Shown here: piece after piece, positions 59,718-64,000 of the stretch | How the letters are laid out: each line of letters starts with the position of its first letter | How positions within the stretch are numbered: position 1 is the first letter of the stretch | Origin: JACMQX01 sp044225675 | Lineage (GTDB): Bacteria > Pseudomonadota > Gammaproteobacteria > Burkholderiales > Burkholderiaceae_C | Length of the DNA stretch: 64,000 bases | Reading direction: 5' to 3' | Assembly (NCBI GenBank): GCA_044225675.1 | Contig: JBGAIH010000002.1 | Location: 124,001-188,000, forward strand | Position numbers and translations under genes: made by a program | Notes under the pieces: generated by a model | The model's input: the letters and a program-made list of their open reading frames with translations, nothing else | What the model was told of the DNA's origin: nothing | Database searches by the model: none

Positions 59718-60727
59718 CGCGGCAGGGAGTTGATGTCCTTTTCCCAGCGGGCGATCAAACGCCGCCGCTCGGCGCTGGCGCCGTACTTGGCGTAGTCATA
59801 GTTGATGAGCTTGATCTTCTTGGGGTCGGGCATGCGCGGGTCCAAGGCCGTGCCGGAGTTGCTCGGCAGCTGGAACTGCTTGGCCGCCACGCCGAATTGC
59901 TGTGCCCCGGGCGTCAGGGCCCATTCATAGAACTTCTTGGCCACGTCCATGTTGCGCGCACCCTTGACGATGCTCATCGAGCCGATTTCGGCGCCCGTGC
60001 CTTCGGAGGGCGTGGCCGAGCCGACCGGGAAGCCCTGGATCGCTTCCGTCGTCACGTCATGCACAAAGCTGATGGACACCATCGTCTCGCCCCGGGCTGC
60101 GGCCTTGATCGGCGCCGTGCCACTGCGCGTGTACTGGCTCACGTTCTTGTGCAGGGCCTTGAGGTAGTCGAAGGCCTTCTCCTCGCCCATGATCTGCACC
60201 AGCGTCGCGATGACGGTGTAGGCCGTGCCGCTCGAGGCGGGGTTGGCCATCTGCACCTCGCCCTTGTACTCGGGCTTGAGCAGATCGGCCCAGGATCGGG
60301 GCGCCTGCGCCTTCTTCTTGGCCAGCAGTTCCGTGTTGAAGCCGAAGCCCACCGGCCCGAGGTAGACACCCACGGTCCGGAACTTGGCGTCTTCGGCCTG
60401 CTTGCGTGCCCACGGGTACAGTTGCGGAAGCTGGGGCGACTTGTATTCCTGCGTCAGTCCCTGCTCGGCCGCCTGCAGATGCGGATCACCGGTGCCGCCG
60501 AACCAGATGTCGGTCTTGGGGTTGTCCTTCTCCGCGATGAGCTGGGCCAGAGCCTCGCCCGAGCCCTTGAGCGCCATGTTCACCTTGACGCCGGTGGTGC
60601 GGGTGTAGACGGTGGACATCATGTTGCACCAGTCGGCCTGGACCGAGCAGATGATGTTGACCTGGCCCTGGGCATGGGCGCCGGACGAAAGAGCGGCGAG
60701 CACCGCGACGGCGTAAAGCTTCTTCAT
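59714..60727 (-). CDS. afuA: Periplasmic binding protein (AfuA-like, annotated family: iron(III))
   Basis: Type II solute-binding protein of 337 residues with the signal peptide MKKLYAVAVLAALSSGAHA. The family core includes WFGGTGDPHLQAAEQG, GVYLGPVGFGFNTELLAKK and NPASSGTAYTVIATLVQIMGEEKA. The Tyr-Tyr pair that binds iron in FbpA is absent anywhere in the protein. H223-D224 (SFVHDVTTE) falls at about mature positions 203-204, where I recall a sugar-phosphate-binding His-Asp in Actinobacillus AfuA. It heads the afuABC-tal-pgi-HAD operon and carries a HexR-like palindrome just upstream. Confidence 0.88.
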   Translation of the reverse strand: MKKLYAVAVLAALSSGAHAQGQVNIICSVQADWCNMMSTVYTRTTGVKVNMALKGSGEALAQLIAEKDNPKTDIWFGGTGDPHLQAAEQGLTQEYKSPQLPQLYPWARKQAEDAKFRTVGVYLGPVGFGFNTELLAKKKAQAPRSWADLLKPEYKGEVQMANPASSGTAYTVIATLVQIMGEEKAFDYLKALHKNVSQYTRSGTAPIKAAARGETMVSISFVHDVTTEAIQGFPVGSATPSEGTGAEIGSMSIVKGARNMDVAKKFYEWALTPGAQQFGVAAKQFQLPSNSGTALDPRMPDPKKIKLINYDYAKYGASAERRRLIARWEKDINSLPR

Positions 60728-60738
60728 GATGGTGTATG

Positions 60739-60753
60739 GGTAATTTGATTACG
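60739..60753 (-). promoter_or_regulatory. HexR-like operator upstream of afuA
   Basis: The 15-mer GGTAATTTGATTACG matches the inner positions of the HexR consensus (TGTARTNNNAYTACA) with only the outer bases off. It lies 11 bases upstream of the afuA start codon. Binding here would plausibly repress the transporter operon. Confidence 0.65.
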
Positions 60754-60861
60754 ACTCAAGAATATCGGGCCCTTCAAGCGCACGTCATCGGGAAAACACC
60801 AGTCGCCTTTTGTCCAGCCAATTGCCTGGACTGCGGCGAGGCAAGCGATGCACTCCGCACC

Positions 60862-60876
60862 TGAAACTAAGTTACA
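60862..60876 (+). promoter_or_regulatory. HexR-like operator upstream of zwf
   Basis: The 15-mer TGAAACTAAGTTACA is a near-palindrome (12 of 15 positions symmetric) with GTTACA as its right arm, as expected for HexR. It lies 26 bases before the zwf ATG, a good position for autoregulation of zwf-hexR. Confidence 0.6.
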
Positions 60877-60902
60877 GTACCGTTTCCACTTTCCGTGACG
60901 AC

Positions 60903-62357
60903 ATGAGCTTTGACCTCGTTCTGTTCGGCGGCACCGGCGACCTCGCCTGGCGCAAGCTGATGCCTGCGCTCTTCCAGGCGTTCCGCCATGGCACGCTGCC
61001 GCCCGAGGGCCGCATTATCGGCGTCGCCCGCGATGACCTGTCCGACATGCAGTACCGCGAGCTGATCCAGTCGCGCTTCGACCGGGTCGACCTCGCCAAG
61101 CGTCCCAGCCCCGAGGAGTTCGCGCAGTTCGCGCAACTGCTGCACTTCGTTCGCATGGATCTGTCGCAGCCCGCCGACTACGCCCGGCTGTCCGCCACGT
61201 TGGGACAGCGGCAGGCGGATACCGTCGTGATGTACCTGGCCACCGCGCCTTCGCTGTTCCCTGCGGTCTGCCAGCAGCTGGCGGCCGCGGGGCTGAACGC
61301 GCCCCACACCCGCATCGTGCTCGAGAAGCCGCTGGGGCATGACCTGGCCTCGAACCGGGCCATCAACGATACCGTGCTGGCCGGCTTCGCCGAGAGGCAG
61401 GTGTTCCGGATCGATCACTACCTGGGCAAGCCATCGGTGCAGAACCTGTTCGCGCTGCGATTCGGCAACGCCCTGTTCGAGCCCTTGTGGCGACGCGACA
61501 CCATCGCCAACATCCAGATCACGATCGCCGAGGAACTCGGGGTCGAGAAGCGCGGTGCGTTCTATGACAGCACCGGCGCGCTGCGCGACATGGTCCAGAA
61601 CCATGCGCTTCAGCTGCTCTGCGCCATCGGCATGGAGCCGCCGATCAACGCCCATGCCGACGCCATCCGCGACGAAAAGCTCAAGGTGCTGCGCTCGCTC
61701 AAGCCCTGGACGGCCGAATCGCTGTCGCAGCATGCCGTGCGCGGGCAGTATGGCGCCGGCAGCATCGACGGCGCGGCCGTGCCGGCCTACCGCAGCGAGC
61801 CGGGCGTGGACCCCGGCAGCACCACCGAAACCTTCGTGGCCCTGCGCACCGAGATCGCCAACTGGCGCTGGGCCGGCGTGCCGTTCTACATCCGGACCGG
61901 CAAGCGGCTTGCCGATCGTGACGCGCACATCGTGGTGAACTTCCGGCCTGCGCCGCATGCGATCTTCAAGTCGCCGGCCGGCGCCGCCAACCAGCTGGTG
62001 ATCAATCTGCAGCCCCGCGACGGGCTGGAGCTGCATCTGCTGGCCCAGGGCGCCGACAACCGCCGGCAGCAGCAGGCCCTGAGCCCCGTCCAGCTCGATC
62101 TGGACTTTGACAAGCGCTTTGGCGCCGAGCGCGTGGGGGCCTACGAGCGGTTGCTGCTGGACGTGATCGACGGTCGGCTCAATCTCTTCGTCCGGCGCGA
62201 CGAGCAGGAAGAAGCCTGGCGATGGGTCGAGCCCCTCATCGACGCGTGGCAGGCCGATGCCCAGAATCTGCGCAGCTACGCTGCGGGCACCTGGGGGCCG
62301 AGCGCGTCGAGCGCAATGATTGCGCGCGACGGGTTCTGCTGGAGCGAGGAATGCTAG
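60903..62357 (+). CDS. zwf: Glucose-6-phosphate 1-dehydrogenase
   Basis: Oxidises glucose-6-phosphate to 6-phosphogluconolactone. The protein has 484 residues from the ATG at 60903; the longer frame from 60810 crosses the operator and is unlikely. NADP-binding FGGTGDLAWRKL and the catalytic RIDHYLGKPSVQN (D171 to K176) are present, with EKPLGHDLAS before it. It overlaps hexR by 7 bases. Confidence 0.97.
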   Translation: MSFDLVLFGGTGDLAWRKLMPALFQAFRHGTLPPEGRIIGVARDDLSDMQYRELIQSRFDRVDLAKRPSPEEFAQFAQLLHFVRMDLSQPADYARLSATLGQRQADTVVMYLATAPSLFPAVCQQLAAAGLNAPHTRIVLEKPLGHDLASNRAINDTVLAGFAERQVFRIDHYLGKPSVQNLFALRFGNALFEPLWRRDTIANIQITIAEELGVEKRGAFYDSTGALRDMVQNHALQLLCAIGMEPPINAHADAIRDEKLKVLRSLKPWTAESLSQHAVRGQYGAGSIDGAAVPAYRSEPGVDPGSTTETFVALRTEIANWRWAGVPFYIRTGKRLADRDAHIVVNFRPAPHAIFKSPAGAANQLVINLQPRDGLELHLLAQGADNRRQQQALSPVQLDLDFDKRFGAERVGAYERLLLDVIDGRLNLFVRRDEQEEAWRWVEPLIDAWQADAQNLRSYAAGTWGPSASSAMIARDGFCWSEEC

Positions 62358-63199
62358 ATCGCATCAAGGCGTCGCTGCCGTCGCTGGCACCGGCGGAGCA
62401 GCGCGTGGGCAAGCTGGTGCTGTCCGACCCGCGCGCCTTCGCCAACCTGCCGGTGAGCGAACTCGCCGACCGCGCGCATGTGAGCAAACCCACCGTCGTG
62501 CGGTTCTGCCGCAGCATGGGCTACGACGGCCTGAGCGACTTCAAGCTCAAGCTGGCCGGCAGCGTCAGCGAGGGCGTGCCCTTCATCCACCGCAGCGTGG
62601 ATGTGGACGACAAGACCGGCGACGTCCTGGTCAAGGTGATCGACAACACCGTCGCCGCCTTCCTGAAGTACCGCAACGACGCCAGCACCTTTGCCATCGA
62701 GAAGGCTGCCGAGGCCCTGGCCGAGGCCTGCCGCGACGGCAAGCGGATCGAGTTCTTCGGCGCCGGCAACTCGGGCATCGTGGCCCAGGATGCGCAACAC
62801 AAGTTCTTCCGGCTGGGGGTGCACACCATCGCCTACAGCGACGGCCACATGCAGGTCATGAGCGCGTCCATGCTGCGGCCCGGGGACTGCCTGGTCGTGA
62901 TCTCCAATTCAGGGCGCACGCGCGACCTCATGGATGCCTGCGACATCGCGCGCAAGAACGGTGCGACGACCATCGTCATCACCACCAGCGGCTCCCCGCT
63001 GGCCGCTGCAGGCACGATCCACCTGGCCGCCGACCACCCCGAAGGCTACGACCGCTACAGCCCCATGGTCTCGCGGCTCATGCATCTGATGATCATCGAC
63101 ATCCTCGCCACCTGTGTGGCGCTGCGCATCGGCAGCGGCAAGCTGCAGCCGCTGCTGCGCGAGATGAAGAACAATCTGCGCAACAAGCGCTACGCCTAG
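62351..63199 (+). CDS. hexR: HexR-type transcriptional regulator (RpiR family)
   Basis: Regulator of 282 residues. The N-terminal RpiR helix-turn-helix spans about 1-75 (NLPVSELADRAHVSKPTVVRFCRSMGYDG), and the SIS sugar-phosphate-binding domain about 120-255 (IEFFGAGNSGIVAQDAQHKFFRLG, CLVVISNSGRTRDLMDACDIAR). HexR proteins sense 2-keto-3-deoxy-6-phosphogluconate and repress zwf and related genes. The ATG overlaps zwf. HexR-like palindromes upstream of zwf and afuA fit autoregulation and control of the divergent operon. Confidence 0.92.
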   Translation: MLDRIKASLPSLAPAEQRVGKLVLSDPRAFANLPVSELADRAHVSKPTVVRFCRSMGYDGLSDFKLKLAGSVSEGVPFIHRSVDVDDKTGDVLVKVIDNTVAAFLKYRNDASTFAIEKAAEALAEACRDGKRIEFFGAGNSGIVAQDAQHKFFRLGVHTIAYSDGHMQVMSASMLRPGDCLVVISNSGRTRDLMDACDIARKNGATTIVITTSGSPLAAAGTIHLAADHPEGYDRYSPMVSRLMHLMIIDILATCVALRIGSGKLQPLLREMKNNLRNKRYA

Positions 63200-63200
63200 C

Positions 63201-64000
63201 TCAGCCGCCGGCCTGGATGCGCCCTTCTTCGACGGCGTGGCAGGCGATCTGGATACCCTGCAGGCGCAGGAGCGCCGGCCGCTCTGTCTTGCATCGCTCG
63301 TTGGCGTGCGGACAGCGCGGGTGGAAGGCGCAGCCCGTGGGCGGGTTGAGCGGATTGGGCACCTCGCCCTGCACGGGTGTACGCGCGCGGCCGGTGTCGT
63401 GCATCTTGGGAATGGCGTCGAGCAGCATGCGCGTGTAGGGGTGACGGGGCCGGTCGAACAGCTCGTGCTTGGGCGCGAGTTCGACCAGACGGCCCAGGTA
63501 CATCACGCCCACGTGGTCGCTCACGTGCCGCACCACCGCCAGGTTGTGCGAGATGAACAGGTAGGTCAGGCCGCGCTCGCGCTGCAAGTCCTTCATGATG
63601 TTGAGCACCTGCGCCTGCACGCTGACGTCCAGCGCCGAGGTCGGCTCGTCGCACACCAGGAACTCCGGCTCCGTGGCCAGCGCCCTCGCGATCGAGATGC
63701 GCTGGCGCTGACCGCCCGAGAACTGGTGGGGGTAGCGGCTCATGTCGTGCGGACTCAGGCCCACGGACTGCAGCAGTTCGCCCACGCGGGCCCTGAGCTG
63801 CGCCGGATCGGACAGGATGCCGTGCTCCCGCAGCGGCTCGGCAATGATGTCCTCCACGATCCAGCGCGGATTGAGGCTGGCGTAGGGGTCCTGGAAGATC
63901 ATCTGGATGCGCCGGCGCAGCTGGCGGCCGCTCGCGGACTTGTAGGCCGCATGGGCATCGCGGCCGTCGAACATCAGGCTGCCGCGCGACGGCTCGTACA
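63201..64000 (-). CDS. Dipeptide/oligopeptide ABC transporter ATPase, OppF/DppF type (5' end outside window)
   Basis: The minus-strand frame is open from 63998 to the stop at 63201; the visible part starts YEPSRGSLMFDG. The Q-loop is MIFQDPYASLNPRW, the signature FSGGQRQRISIARALA, Walker B EFLVCDEPTSALDVSVQAQ, and the H-loop FISHNLAV. The C-terminal oligo_HPY domain has four cysteines, C-x(6)-C-x(6)-C near its start and another near the end, and may bind an iron-sulfur cluster. Walker A lies beyond the window edge. It converges with hexR, leaving one base between the stops. Confidence 0.92.
   Translation of the reverse strand, partial: YEPSRGSLMFDGRDAHAAYKSASGRQLRRRIQMIFQDPYASLNPRWIVEDIIAEPLREHGILSDPAQLRARVGELLQSVGLSPHDMSRYPHQFSGGQRQRISIARALATEPEFLVCDEPTSALDVSVQAQVLNIMKDLQRERGLTYLFISHNLAVVRHVSDHVGVMYLGRLVELAPKHELFDRPRHPYTRMLLDAIPKMHDTGRARTPVQGEVPNPLNPPTGCAFHPRCPHANERCKTERPALLRLQGIQIACHAVEEGRIQAGG

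Noticed and set aside
58224..59795. 523-codon open frame antisense to the permease gene
   Set aside because: The Gln, Arg and His rich product is typical of an antisense shadow of a membrane protein, and the real gene on the minus strand has clear EAA loops.
59714..60727. Ferric-iron binding protein FbpA as the function
   Set aside because: The adjacent Tyr pair needed for iron is absent and the operon context is carbohydrate phosphate metabolism; the name is kept only as a family label.
60731..60759. TTGAGT-N17-TACACC as the afuA promoter
   Set aside because: It would place the transcription start inside the start codon, so the real promoter must lie further upstream.

Overview
The window reads as a chromosomal segment of a high-GC betaproteobacterium, most likely Burkholderiales and close to Comamonadaceae. 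This is an inference from gene content: pilMNOPQ next to aroK and divergent from mrcA, System II (ResB/CcsB) cytochrome c maturation beside a cytochrome c4, MsrPQ, a zwf-hexR pair facing a pgi/tal operon, and dense genes with ATGA overlaps. I saw no tRNA, rRNA, CRISPR array or prophage. The only clear mobile piece is a REP-associated tyrosine transposase (RAYT) at about 7.9-8.8 kb.

Layout. 0-8 kb: the C-terminally clipped mlaE with mlaF (lipid asymmetry ABC system), then gltD and gltB (NADPH glutamate synthase), all on the minus strand. 7.9-8.8 kb: RAYT element with inverted end repeats. 8.7-14.4 kb: minus-strand run of aroB, dgt-like dNTPase, MFS exporter, an unknown protein, DUF1415 and a methyltransferase whose last codons are supplied by the RAYT repeat. 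14.4-20.6 kb: minor pilin/adhesin module (fimT-like, pilV, pilW, pilX, pilY1, pilE-like). 20.8-28.2 kb: aroK, an Ig-like surface lipoprotein, then the pilus machine pilM-N-O-P-Q. The pilin module thus separates aroK from aroB, which are adjacent in many relatives. 28.4-32.7 kb: mrcA (PBP1A), cyaY, lptM-like lipoprotein, lysA. 32.7-38.7 kb: msrPQ, ccsB, resB, cytochrome c4. 38.8-43.4 kb: engB, an epoxide-hydrolase-like enzyme, two LpxL-type acyltransferases, metK. 43.4-49.5 kb: a signalling locus (see below) and a TVP38/DedA-like membrane protein. 49.6-53.2 kb: unknown secreted protein, CIRCE-controlled groES-groEL, DUF805 protein. 53.3-63.2 kb: a carbohydrate-phosphate locus. 63.2-64 kb: OppF/DppF-type ATPase running off the window.

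Two regions deserve attention. First, 43.4-49.0 kb encodes one intact membrane hybrid kinase (HK-REC), one stand-alone receiver, one PAS protein shaped like a hybrid kinase but lacking the kinase residues and the receiver Asp while keeping an HPt-like His, and one LytS-like protein lacking its ATP-binding residues. Together they could form a split phosphorelay built around two pseudokinases. Second, an ABC importer of the 'ferric' AfuABC/FbpABC type is the head of a run with transaldolase, glucose-6-phosphate isomerase and a HAD phosphatase. It is transcribed divergently from zwf-hexR, and HexR-like palindromes lie on both sides of the shared control region. This context suggests phosphorylated-sugar uptake rather than iron uptake. 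Also notable are the Ig-like lipoprotein between pilQ and aroK, a short PilY1 with a Thr-rich tail, and the RAYT insertion that rewrote a gene end.
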